63,666 nt of DNA from NCBI GenBank assembly GCA_028280565.1, contig JANQLQ010000139.1:1-63666 (forward strand), given 5' to 3'. Position numbers and translations under genes: made by a program. The stretch comes from Fulvivirga sp. (GTDB lineage Bacteria > Bacteroidota > Bacteroidia > Cytophagales > Cyclobacteriaceae). Below, in pieces: positions 55,324-63,666 of this stretch. The stretch's first letter is position 1; each line of letters starts with the position of its first letter. Below the pieces are notes generated by a model. The model saw only the letters and a program-made list of their open reading frames with translations. It did not search any database and was not told the DNA's origin.

Positions 55324-57333
55324 CTATTTTTTGTTTATTAACTCTTTTTTTAAATAGATCTTATGCAGTGAAAAGTCACATTTTCCTTTTTGCCCTTTTG
55401 CCCTGAATGTAAGGGCTGCCCTGCCGTTCTTAATTTCGATCACGCCCATCTTCTCCTTTTCAACAAATTGTATTTCCCCTGAAGAAATGTCGATCCATTC
55501 TCCTACCGGGGCTTGTCGTTGATACAGCCTCAATTGTGAGCTGCCAGGCGATTTAAAATAAGACAGGAAGAGGCTATATTTTCCGTCATCCACCGGTAGT
55601 TCCAAGCTAGTTTTGACATAAATCCAATCTTCGTCGCTGTGAAACAAAAACGCGTCTTTTTTAAGGATCTTCCTATAATTCACTGAAACGGGGTTTTGGG
55701 GAAAGCCTAAAGATTGTAGGTTGAAAAAATTGAGGGGAACCTCCAATTCGGTCAAGGGTATAAATTTTTTCGTCCGTTGCGGGGTGGGTTCGCAGCCATT
55801 TTGAGTGGGTTTATCCGCATAGAAAAAAGCTACCGAACCGTAATCCACGGCCCAATCATTATTTGTGGCTCCATGTTCTATAGTAAGGTTGTAACTGTGA
55901 TCGAAGTTTACTTTATCTGCCATGTAAAAGCGATAGGCAGCCGTTCTTCCAAGGGGGACCGAATAGTTAAGGCAGCCGTGCAAAGGAAGGCTAAAGCTAT
56001 CATCCCAACGATCGGGAACACCATACCATCCTCCATTAAAATAATCCTCAGAGCCCGTCCCGTGCATACGAACTTGCCCATCGATAATGGTTACATCATC
56101 TCCTTCAAAGAAACCTGTGGTAAACCACTTTTCTTCTTTTTCAATACTTTGGCAGTATAGTATAGTGCCTACATGGTGGCCATGGCCCTTATGATCCAGT
56201 ATCTCATAAGGTTTTCCAACGGCAGGTTCTTCCCTTCTCCAGGAGGTGTATAAGCGGCCTTCGTTTTCGGGGTCCCTTGGCTGTTTGGTATAGTGAATTA
56301 TGACTTTTAATTGCAATAGGGGTTGTTCACTGCTTTCTCCGGGCAGGTAGTAAAATTCCAAAAAAGCTTTTTTGTCGAATGGCATAGGTAAGCGACAATA
56401 ACCTACACGTCCGTCAAACCCCATGGGTATAGAATTCATTGTTTGTCCCCCAAAAGCATTTCCTAGTAAATAGGGCAAGGGCAGGTTAAACGCCCAACCT
56501 GGATCATCATCCCACCTGGCCCGAAAAATGAGATTGGCGTTTTCAGTATTTGCCGCGGTGTTATGGTCAAATGTAATCCCAACAATACGGCCACCTTCAC
56601 TTATCTCTGCGAGTTTTAGGGTTTCTCCTGGCTTGATATGAACATTTTTTTGGATAGTAAATACATCCTCATTTTGTATTTCCCCCCGTTCATGGTAGCC
56701 TGCCCATTGTCGTGCAGCTTTTTCCCAGGCAGCTTTCTCGGGCCCATCCCAGTTAAAGGAAAAGGTTTTCACCTTCCTTTTGTCCGTAAAGGTCCTGTAT
56801 TGTATTTGATGAAACTTTAATCCATCTCCTAGGTATACTATTTTACAACTCTTTTTGTACGGAATAGGAACATAATTGTAAAACCCTCCTACTTCATTAC
56901 CCACCAATGGAGCCTGGAATGGGAACTTCCCTGGAGAGGAAAACAAGTCTTCAAATGGCATTTTAATGCCGGGTGTTTTCTCACCGTCGAAATAAAACTC
57001 GATGGTATCAGAAGTGGGTACAGGAGTCCAGATTCGCTCAATTACACCAGGCCCCTTTAAATCTGCCATGACCAAGCGGTTTTCCCCTTCTTTTCTTATA
57101 TAAGAATACTTTCCCGAAAAACCATCGTCATTGCCTCCTGTCCTATCATAAGACGATAGCATAGCTACCTCAGAACCTTTTATATATGCCGGCAGAAGGT
57201 CTATATTTCCAAGGGCATGAAGCTCATCTATCAATACATCTCCCTTCCCAATTTGAGCATAAGAAAAAGAAGACAAAGCGATCAGCACCGAAATACCAAA
57301 AGTGACCCTTGCCAGGAAGGTTATGAAGACCAT
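55324..57333 (-). CDS. GH172 (DUF2961) glycoside hydrolase
   Basis: A 669-residue exported enzyme with a signal peptide (ends near FSYAQ). The DUF2961/GH172 double jelly-roll shows SSYDRTGGNDDGFSGKYSY near the mature start, VADLKGPG-like ADLKGPGVIERIWTP, and the catalytic-site segment HGTGSEDYFNGGWYGVPDRW (about 425-445). GH172 includes alpha-D-arabinofuranosidases and fructofuranose-acting enzymes. A C-terminal beta-sandwich (about 540-669) may bind sugar. It starts 3 bp after fucP and ends 2 bp before fucI, which ties it to the sugar taken up here. Confidence 0.92.
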   Translation of the reverse strand: MVFITFLARVTFGISVLIALSSFSYAQIGKGDVLIDELHALGNIDLLPAYIKGSEVAMLSSYDRTGGNDDGFSGKYSYIRKEGENRLVMADLKGPGVIERIWTPVPTSDTIEFYFDGEKTPGIKMPFEDLFSSPGKFPFQAPLVGNEVGGFYNYVPIPYKKSCKIVYLGDGLKFHQIQYRTFTDKRKVKTFSFNWDGPEKAAWEKAARQWAGYHERGEIQNEDVFTIQKNVHIKPGETLKLAEISEGGRIVGITFDHNTAANTENANLIFRARWDDDPGWAFNLPLPYLLGNAFGGQTMNSIPMGFDGRVGYCRLPMPFDKKAFLEFYYLPGESSEQPLLQLKVIIHYTKQPRDPENEGRLYTSWRREEPAVGKPYEILDHKGHGHHVGTILYCQSIEKEEKWFTTGFFEGDDVTIIDGQVRMHGTGSEDYFNGGWYGVPDRWDDSFSLPLHGCLNYSVPLGRTAAYRFYMADKVNFDHSYNLTIEHGATNNDWAVDYGSVAFFYADKPTQNGCEPTPQRTKKFIPLTELEVPLNFFNLQSLGFPQNPVSVNYRKILKKDAFLFHSDEDWIYVKTSLELPVDDGKYSLFLSYFKSPGSSQLRLYQRQAPVGEWIDISSGEIQFVEKEKMGVIEIKNGRAALTFRAKGQKGKCDFSLHKIYLKKELINKK

Positions 57334-57336
57334 GAT

Positions 57337-58692
57337 TTAATTTAATGGGTTCTTAGAACGGTTCATCGATCGCCAACTGTACACTGCCACAAAAACCAAG
57401 CAGGTCAGCGGTAAAATGAATGAAAAATTCACTTCAGGAATAAACCCGAACAGTTGCAGGTCATTAAGTCCTGTTCCTCCCATGTCAATGATACTACCCT
57501 GTAGCGGCGGCATCAAAGCGCCCCCGACAATGGCCAGGATCAACCCGGCAGAGCCAAGTTTGGCTTCGTCTCCCATGCCTGCCAGGGCTATGCCATAGAT
57601 CGTAGGGAACATGAGTGACATAGCAAATGATACACCTACCAGGCAGTAGAGCCCCACAATCCCGTTGATCAAAATTGCTCCTGCACACAGTGTTATCCCC
57701 AATATCGCAAAGATCAGCATCAGCTTGGCCGAGCTTATGTACCGGATCAAAAAGGTACATATCCACCTGGCGACCAGGAATGAAACGGTAGAGACCACCA
57801 CAAAAACCGTAGCATTCAGCTGTTCATCGGCGCCCCGGGTCGCGTTCAGGTTCGTCACGTATTGGTATATAAAAGTCCATACCATGATCTGGCAAGCCAC
57901 GTAGAAGAACTGGGCTATTACACCTTCGTAATAGTTTTTGTTGGAAAACAGCTTACTGTAGGTTTCTTTTAAAGTCAACCGTTCAGCTCTGTCCCTTCGC
58001 CCGTCAATTTTCATAAAAAGGAATACAAGCATTATGGCCAATACCACGAAGCCTAAAATGATGTAAGGGGTGCTCACCACGCCCAGGTCGTGTTCAATGA
58101 TCTGCTGCTTTTCATCGGGGGAGAGTGTCGCCGTAGCCGCTTCAGCATCAACGCCAATTTTTGTATGTAACCTTTCTACTACAAAGATCCTGGCCACTAC
58201 CTGCCCGGTAAGTGCTCCCATAGGGTTGAAAGCCTGGGAGAAGTTCAGGCGCTGCGTGGCGGTCTCCCTGTCGCCCAGCTCGAGGATCATGGGATTAGCG
58301 GTGGTCTCTAGAAAGGCCAACCCAAAGGTGAGCAGGTAAAAAGATACCAGGAAAAGTTCATAGTTCACCCACTGGGCCGAAGGATACATCATGAATGACC
58401 CCAGCATGAAAAGAAACAATCCCAGTACGATGCTTGACCTGTAGCTGTACTTCCTGATAAACAAGGCCGCTGGAATCGCCATAGTACCATAGCCACCGTA
58501 AAAAGCCAGTTGCACATAGGAGGCCTTTACATTAGAAATGTCTAACACATTCTTGAACACCTCTACCATGGGATTGGTCAGATCATTGGGGAATCCCCAG
58601 AGAAAGAACAGGCAGGTAACCGCAATGAAAGGCAATAGCATTTTAGGGTCTATTAACTTGGGACCAGGGGCTTTGACAACCTTGTGACTCAT
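57337..58692 (-). CDS. fucP: L-fucose:H+ symporter family MFS permease (FucP-like)
   Basis: A 451-residue inner-membrane protein with about 12 transmembrane helices. The signature CLFFLWGFPNDLTNPMVEVF lies in helix 1 and YGGYGTMAIPAALFIRK in helix 2; LETTANPMILELG and GALTGQ are in the central half. E. coli FucP carries L-fucose and also D-arabinose. A Gln-rich segment near 180-190 and a charged loop (KIDGRRDRAERL) split the halves. It lies 3 bp before the GH172 gene and 108 bp after the GH151-like gene. Confidence 0.92.
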   Translation of the reverse strand: MSHKVVKAPGPKLIDPKMLLPFIAVTCLFFLWGFPNDLTNPMVEVFKNVLDISNVKASYVQLAFYGGYGTMAIPAALFIRKYSYRSSIVLGLFLFMLGSFMMYPSAQWVNYELFLVSFYLLTFGLAFLETTANPMILELGDRETATQRLNFSQAFNPMGALTGQVVARIFVVERLHTKIGVDAEAATATLSPDEKQQIIEHDLGVVSTPYIILGFVVLAIMLVFLFMKIDGRRDRAERLTLKETYSKLFSNKNYYEGVIAQFFYVACQIMVWTFIYQYVTNLNATRGADEQLNATVFVVVSTVSFLVARWICTFLIRYISSAKLMLIFAILGITLCAGAILINGIVGLYCLVGVSFAMSLMFPTIYGIALAGMGDEAKLGSAGLILAIVGGALMPPLQGSIIDMGGTGLNDLQLFGFIPEVNFSFILPLTCLVFVAVYSWRSMNRSKNPLN

Positions 58693-58800
58693 ATTTGTTT
58701 GTTTTTGTTCCTCATTTTTGCCCTTCCGAGTATCTTAATTACATTTTCATAACCGGCAAAAAATCGATCCAAGCGCCTTCTTTAGCTCCAACCTATATTT

Positions 58801-60885
58801 TTACTGGTATTCTACAACTACTGCCGTATGCCCCGTAAACTCAGGGACTTTTAACTTGGTCTTTTCGCCTTCCTGTGTATAATCCAGTACATTCATGCCA
58901 GGTACCGAATAGATCTTTTTGACCTTTTTACCCAAATCCAGCTCTATGGGGGTATGGTATACAGGCACTAAGTCCTCGATCACCCGAACGCTTCCTCTCT
59001 GGATGGGCGCGGCGTATAACAGGTGCAGGACGTAGCGTTCCTGTTCCGGCTGGTGCAAAAGGTTAATGCGCCCCAGGCTGGGCAGGTCAACCTTAACCAT
59101 AGGCTCAATATCCAGTGCCCGGAAGGCTTCCATGAACAGCTCCCGGTGCACCCGGGCGCCATGCTCAAAATACATACGATCCAGCTCGTGCGCTATGTAA
59201 ACGGTGTTTCTTGTTTTGACTACTCCCGGGTGCTTGGCGTCCTTTGCCCGGTAAGGAGTATTGGCATGAGATGTAAAATGTTCCCATGTTCGGCTAAAAA
59301 AGGGCTCGCGAATGGCCGCTATAATATCCGCTTTAGGACCGGCCTCTACCCGGATACCGGGTTCGTAGTTTAGAAAGGGAGAAGCAACCAGGTCTTTGGA
59401 AGTGGGGCTGGCTACGTACAGGTAGTCTTTGTCGTAGCTGGCTTCTCCAAGGTATTTTACGCCTAAGTCTAATTGAAATTGCTGTTGGCCAGGGTCGAAG
59501 GCTCCTTTTCCCATGACGATGAGCTTGCCGCCTCGTGCCTGGAAGTTTTTCAATCTTCGAATTTCCGGGTCGGAAAGCCGCACACTACTGGGAATAATGA
59601 TGACTTGCAGCTTCGACCAATCCTTCCTGTTACTGGCCACCACGAAATTGACCTGGTTTTCTAAAAGCATCCTGGCGGTCCCTTCATCCCGTCGCTGGTC
59701 CTGGGTAAACCAAAGTCCTACCACAGCTTCATGCGCTGCTCCAACACCGTAGTCCTCGATTTTCTCTACATAATCAAAGGCGTGACCTATGTTTTCATAC
59801 GTGGCTTTTTCCAGCTGGCCGGAGGGGTGCAACTGATCGCCAAAGTTAGCAGCAGCGCCAAAAGCCACCATAGCGGCGGCCTCGTACCATAAAGCGTCGC
59901 GGTGTTTAAAGCCTCCGAATTCACCCCAGGCTTTATGGAATTTCCCGCTCATGGCCACTATGGGCATGCCTACATTGGCAAAGAATTTGGCCCGGTAAGG
60001 AAAGATATCATAACCTCCCCAGGCAGTAGGCAGGTCTTCCAGGTCCGCCTTGGTATTGTATCGATACAATTCATGGTCAAACGTATTGTCCCTGTTCAGG
60101 TGAGTGGTCCAGTTGTAAAAAACAGAGGCGTGTGGCCGGTGCTTCAAAATGACTTCCCGGGTTTTCTCCAGGAACGTTTTTGTCTTTGCTACATGACGGG
60201 CATTGGCAGCTTGATCATCTTTCCAGTCAATGCCATGGGCTTGCATGTCCTGTTTACTCCATTCATTATAATTAAGGCGGTTCAAGGGGATAATGTCGTA
60301 CCAGATCCCATCCAGGTCATAGTTCTTTACCAGCTCCTCGGTTTGCTTCACAATAAGGTCTAAATAAGGCCCTTCCGGGAAAAGTACCGGCCATCCCCAG
60401 GGCATTGGGTCCGAGGGTTTGGCCTTGGATCTCATTTCAGAATATTGATCCTTTCCATTTTTGTCCAGCATGATCCAACCGGGATGGTCTTCTGCGTCCT
60501 TCACTGACCAGCCAATGGTATAATAGGCCTGGACTCTTACGCCTATCTCATGACAGGCTTCAATTTGCCGGCCTAACAGATCGAAGTCCAGGTTTGGGTG
60601 CTGGTGCCCTACTTTCGTCGGATAATATGACCAGCCATGGTGACCTTTGGCGAAAATATTGATCGAATTGACATGGCCGGCTAGTAAAGCTTCTTGGAAT
60701 TGCTTTTTATCAAATTTACCTCCTATGTCCTTGAGGGCTTCCGAGGTATGAAAGTCGAGGTGGATCTGCCTCGAGCCCTCTACCTTTCGAAACCCAGGGA
60801 GTCCCTGGGTTTGAGCGTTAATGGTCATTAGTAATATGCCGATCGTAAAGACAATTCGATACAGGTTGCTGGTCGGTGTTCTCAT
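58801..60885 (-). CDS. GH151-like alpha-L-fucosidase (GHL6 family)
   Basis: A 694-residue exported enzyme with a signal peptide (ends near NAQTQG). The N-terminal barrel (about 40-390) has VNSINIFAKGHHGWSYYPT and LDGIWYDIIPLNRL, followed by a trimerisation-like alpha/beta domain (about 400-600: FQARGGKLIVMGKGAF) and a C-terminal beta domain. This layout matches the group called hypothetical glycosyl hydrolase 6, now partly GH151 alpha-L-fucosidases. An Asp in WYD is a candidate nucleophile. It sits 40 bp after the GH29 gene, giving two different fucosidase folds in one operon. Confidence 0.8.
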   Translation of the reverse strand: MRTPTSNLYRIVFTIGILLMTINAQTQGLPGFRKVEGSRQIHLDFHTSEALKDIGGKFDKKQFQEALLAGHVNSINIFAKGHHGWSYYPTKVGHQHPNLDFDLLGRQIEACHEIGVRVQAYYTIGWSVKDAEDHPGWIMLDKNGKDQYSEMRSKAKPSDPMPWGWPVLFPEGPYLDLIVKQTEELVKNYDLDGIWYDIIPLNRLNYNEWSKQDMQAHGIDWKDDQAANARHVAKTKTFLEKTREVILKHRPHASVFYNWTTHLNRDNTFDHELYRYNTKADLEDLPTAWGGYDIFPYRAKFFANVGMPIVAMSGKFHKAWGEFGGFKHRDALWYEAAAMVAFGAAANFGDQLHPSGQLEKATYENIGHAFDYVEKIEDYGVGAAHEAVVGLWFTQDQRRDEGTARMLLENQVNFVVASNRKDWSKLQVIIIPSSVRLSDPEIRRLKNFQARGGKLIVMGKGAFDPGQQQFQLDLGVKYLGEASYDKDYLYVASPTSKDLVASPFLNYEPGIRVEAGPKADIIAAIREPFFSRTWEHFTSHANTPYRAKDAKHPGVVKTRNTVYIAHELDRMYFEHGARVHRELFMEAFRALDIEPMVKVDLPSLGRINLLHQPEQERYVLHLLYAAPIQRGSVRVIEDLVPVYHTPIELDLGKKVKKIYSVPGMNVLDYTQEGEKTKLKVPEFTGHTAVVVEYQ

Positions 60886-60925
60886 TTGTGTTCTTTTTTA
60901 CAATCTATTATTTCTTGCGAAGGAT

Positions 60926-62374
60926 CTAGCCCGCATTTTCTTCCCGATCCGGGCTGTGCGAATCTAATCGAACGGGGCTGAGCTGACCTTCTTTTTCAAT
61001 GATGAGTATCGTATCTATATCGTCCAGGGGCACACTTGAAAGATCTATTTGCAGGTGATCATCCACAGTAAAAGGTACTTCATGACCACTAAATGACTTC
61101 ACCGAGGTTACTGTTCCTTTTACCGGCACATCCAACAGCGTGGTGCCGGGGTCATCCAGGATATGCAGGAAAGTTTTGCTATCGTCTTTAGCAGTGGTCA
61201 TCACACCCCACGTTTGTTCCACCATTGGCCCTCCACGGGTTTTAAATACAGCTTCTCCGTTCTGCCTGTTCCATTCACCTATTTCTTTAAGCCTCTCGAT
61301 CACTTCATCTTGGAATTTCCCTGTAGGAGGCGGGCCTACGTTCAATAAAAGATTACCATTGATACCCGCTGCTCTCACAAGGTAATGGACCAGTTGTTTG
61401 AGACTTTTAAAGGCCGAATCCTCTTCATTATACCCCCAGTGTTTGTTCATCGTATCGGCTGATTCGAGCGGATATCCAGAGACGATCTTGGTATTGGCGT
61501 CATAAGTATCATGACCGGGAAGGGACCGCTCAAAAACCTGGTAATCTTCTCCATACTGGGGGACGCTGAAACGGTTGTTACCGATCATAGAATGTGGAAG
61601 GTTTTTATGCACCAGGTCGTAGGTTTCTTTCAGCCTCCAGTCAACGCCCTCTTTGATATCCCAAACGCCATCGAACCACCAACTGGAAATAGGGCCGTAC
61701 TCACCACTGCTTAACTCGGCTACTTGGGCATTCATGTAGTCGATGTATTTATCGAAATCCCCACTTTCGGGCCGGCCAGTATGCTGGCCTGTTTCTCCCC
61801 TGGGGTAAAAATCAGGGTGGTGCCAATCGATATGCGAATGATACAACCCGAATGCAATACCTTGTTTTTGGCATTCTTCTGACAGCATCTTTATAATATC
61901 TTTTTTATAGGGAGTCCGGTCCATAATGTTCCAATCTCCCAGCTTTGTGTCCCACATGGCAAATCCATCATGGTGTTTGGACGTGATCACTATGTATTTC
62001 ATGCCGGCTTCTTTGGCGAGGCTTACCCATTCCTTCGGATCAAACTGAACCGGGTCAAAGCGATCGGCCAATTTTTCATAGTCCTCAATTTTCCATTGCC
62101 GGACCTCCATTTCCCATTCATGTTTTTTCTCTACGCTGTACACGCCCCAGTGAATGAACATGCCAAAGGTTGCATCACGGTACCATTCGTAAGCTGCTTT
62201 TGAGGCCCGGAGCGTGTCCCCATTAATTTGAGGAGCTGTTCCATAAGATTCATACCCTTTTAGATAATAAGGTACGTCTACTTTTTTAACTGGCGGAGCT
62301 TCCCGGGTACATGACACCCAAAGGAAAAAAGTGAAACCTATTGCACAGAATTGTGGGAATTTTAACTTCATCAT
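60926..62374 (-). CDS. GH29 alpha-L-fucosidase lipoprotein
   Basis: A 482-residue probable lipoprotein (lipobox LWVSCTREA). The (beta/alpha)8 barrel shows FGMFIHWGVYSV, ITSKHHDGFAMWD, GLYHSHIDWHHPDF and the nucleophile Asp in ISSWWFDGVWD (about 233). A C-terminal beta domain is at about 395-465. It releases alpha-L-fucose from oligosaccharides. It is the first gene of the - strand operon and is divergent from the AraC-type regulator (232-bp gap), where the operon promoter should lie. Confidence 0.95.
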   Translation of the reverse strand: MMKLKFPQFCAIGFTFFLWVSCTREAPPVKKVDVPYYLKGYESYGTAPQINGDTLRASKAAYEWYRDATFGMFIHWGVYSVEKKHEWEMEVRQWKIEDYEKLADRFDPVQFDPKEWVSLAKEAGMKYIVITSKHHDGFAMWDTKLGDWNIMDRTPYKKDIIKMLSEECQKQGIAFGLYHSHIDWHHPDFYPRGETGQHTGRPESGDFDKYIDYMNAQVAELSSGEYGPISSWWFDGVWDIKEGVDWRLKETYDLVHKNLPHSMIGNNRFSVPQYGEDYQVFERSLPGHDTYDANTKIVSGYPLESADTMNKHWGYNEEDSAFKSLKQLVHYLVRAAGINGNLLLNVGPPPTGKFQDEVIERLKEIGEWNRQNGEAVFKTRGGPMVEQTWGVMTTAKDDSKTFLHILDDPGTTLLDVPVKGTVTSVKSFSGHEVPFTVDDHLQIDLSSVPLDDIDTILIIEKEGQLSPVRLDSHSPDREENAG

Positions 62375-62570
62375 CTATTTTAAAAACCTATTAAATAATA
62401 CCAATAACCTTATGCTGTCACGGGTAAAGTGGGATACTATTTCTTTAGTATTTTCCCTAATGAGCCCTAGATAAATTCCGCTCGTTATCCCTACCCGGGG
62501 CTTTGTTCAAAACAGCTACAGATCCGAAATTTAAAATTATGGTCATTTTAAAAAGTAATAAATGTCCAAT

Positions 62571-62587
62571 TGCACCAAATTTGTGCA
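62571..62587. promoter_or_regulatory. Inverted repeat TGCAC...GTGCA before the AraC-type gene
   Basis: A 17-bp near-palindrome (TGCACCAAATTTGTGCA) ends 20 bp before the regulator start, in the shared divergent promoter region. It could be the binding site of the AraC-type protein. The site is inferred from symmetry and position only. Confidence 0.4.
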
Positions 62588-62606
62588 TATTTTAACACTT
62601 TGAATT

Positions 62607-63512
62607 ATGTTTATTGCCCGTGAGATTTCAAGAAGCGGAGATCCCTCCGACAATAGTCAGTCATTTAAAGATCTGAAAATCAATATTTTATGTTGCAGGT
62701 ATTGGTGGTTTTCCATCTGGAAATGTCAGAAAATGTCATTCCCGTTTTGGCGTCTCTACTGGAACGGCAGTCATGGAGCTTATGTACATTATGAACACAA
62801 AACCTATTTATTGCCGAATAAGCTATACCTGATCCCCCCGGGAACGGCTTATTCCGGTGACATTGAAAATAGTGCACTCCAGCTGGAATCACCCTATTAT
62901 TTTAAAGGAGGACGCATCCACTCTCACGCAGAGGAAAAACAACACTTGGCACAAGGGCATATGTTGCATTTTTTTATCCATTTCACACTAGGACTCCACT
63001 TTGACCATGTCGTGCCAGGGGTCTATGAAATTGAGCTTACCAGGGAAGTACAGGCTAACTTGGAGCATATTTTAAGGGTATTGGTCCATGAGGCCAAGGC
63101 ATTCCCTTCCAAAGAAAGCCTGGCGGTCTATCATTTGATCTTGTCAGCATTGAATAGGTTACCAAGATCCACCTGGCAGTCAAAAAAGCTGGAACCCAGG
63201 ATAACAAGTGTACTGGAATACATAGAAACGAATTTATCAGTGCCCATCACCACACAATCGCTCGCTTCCCGGCATCACCTGTCACCGGGAACTTTTACAA
63301 GGCTGTTCAAGAAAAATATGGGGATAAGCCCGGCAAAATACTTGGCACAAGCACGGATAGACAAGGCTTGCAGCCTGCTGAGTCATACAGGGACCAGCAT
63401 AGAGGATATTGCTTCAAAATGTGGTTTTTCAGATCGATACCACCTGACAAAAGTATTCAGTAAGCTAAAAAACACTTCGCCTGCCGCCTACCGGAAGGGA
63501 ACAGGGTTTTAA
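62607..63512 (+). CDS. AraC-family transcriptional regulator
   Basis: A 301-residue regulator. The N-terminal part (about 20-180) looks cupin-like and probably binds a sugar. The C-terminal AraC domain has two helix-turn-helices at about 200-300: TTQSLASRHHLSPGTFTRLFKK and SIEDIASKCGFSDRYHLTKVFSK. It is divergent from the GH29 operon and most likely activates it in response to L-fucose or D-arabinose. It ends 12 bp before a MITE-like terminus at 63525. Confidence 0.93.
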   Translation: MFIAREISRSGDPSDNSQSFKDLKINILCCRYWWFSIWKCQKMSFPFWRLYWNGSHGAYVHYEHKTYLLPNKLYLIPPGTAYSGDIENSALQLESPYYFKGGRIHSHAEEKQHLAQGHMLHFFIHFTLGLHFDHVVPGVYEIELTREVQANLEHILRVLVHEAKAFPSKESLAVYHLILSALNRLPRSTWQSKKLEPRITSVLEYIETNLSVPITTQSLASRHHLSPGTFTRLFKKNMGISPAKYLAQARIDKACSLLSHTGTSIEDIASKCGFSDRYHLTKVFSKLKNTSPAAYRKGTGF

Positions 63513-63524
63513 CCTGGATCATGC

Positions 63525-63666
63525 ACTAGTGTCGTGTCATACCTCAACTGACGTGTAGGATTAAACAATGAACTCTATTTGCCAAGTTGGGAAGTTCTCG
63601 ACAAGTTAGCAATAGGCAAAGTGCAGTAGGCAAAATAGAGGGTTGCCGACTGTCGACTTTGGGAAC
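63525..63666. mobile_element. Terminus of an element related to the 51734-51908 MITE
   Basis: From 63525 the sequence ACTAGTGTCGTGTCA, then ACCTCAA, matches the left arm of the 51734 element; the interior then differs. The other end is outside the window. It could be another MITE or an insertion sequence. No gene is seen in these last 150 bases. Confidence 0.55.

Noticed and set aside
1-63666. tRNA, rRNA and known riboswitches
   Set aside because: No clover-leaf or ribosomal sequence was recognised by eye in the gaps; a covariance-model search would be needed to be certain.

Overview
The window looks like a chromosomal segment of a polysaccharide-degrading Bacteroidota bacterium, probably a Cytophagales-type marine or soil organism. 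The reasons are paired SusC/SusD outer-membrane genes, an ECF sigma/FecR anti-sigma pair, a PorT-type barrel, type IX secretion C-terminal sorting domains, and a dense set of glycoside hydrolases. Species cannot be told from the sequence alone.

Region 1 (about 0.2-32 kb, + strand) is a large polysaccharide utilisation locus (PUL). A PorT-like barrel protein and an aldehyde dehydrogenase come first. Then follow an ECF sigma factor, FecR, an STN-bearing SusC, and SusD. A hairpin and a dispersed repeat separate these from a tightly packed operon (9.8-23.0 kb, several 4-14 bp overlaps): DUF4380 protein, GH5-like enzyme, GH105, GH39, a beta-helix protein, a formylglycine sulfatase, GH3, and a heparinase II/III-type lyase. 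Two secreted beta-helix proteins with type IX sorting tails end the block. Lyase plus GH105 plus sulfatase plus GH39/GH3 points to a sulfated, uronic-acid-containing polysaccharide such as ulvan or a similar polymer. The substrate is inferred, not proven.

Region 2 (about 32-49 kb) is a repeat-rich accessory and defence island. It holds a PIN-domain toxin-antitoxin pair, an uncharacterised 232-aa gene followed by a degenerate 21-bp-period array, and 143-145 bp tandem repeats leading into an XRE regulator. Next comes a type I restriction-modification operon (hsdR, a GxxExxY gene, hsdM, hsdS) that continues by an 8-bp stop/start overlap into a KAP-type P-loop NTPase. The NTPase N-terminus resembles the domain that precedes the AAA module in many McrB-like proteins. 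A decayed gene pair, another XRE gene and a nucleotidyltransferase-HEPN fusion follow. Families of hairpin-bearing repeats fill the gaps, and two broken gene remnants end inside them.

Region 3 (about 49-63.5 kb) holds a + strand GH2 gene and a - strand operon: GH29 and GH151-like alpha-L-fucosidases, FucP-type symporter, GH172 (DUF2961), FucI-type isomerase and an AraB-type ribulokinase, with a divergent AraC-family regulator. An AraB-like kinase with FucI, and no aldolase in view, suggests a pentose route (D-arabinose to D-ribulose to D-ribulose-5-phosphate) as well as, or instead of, classical L-fucose use. Copies of a terminal inverted repeat lie at both ends of this locus, and one of them supplies the stop codon of the kinase gene.
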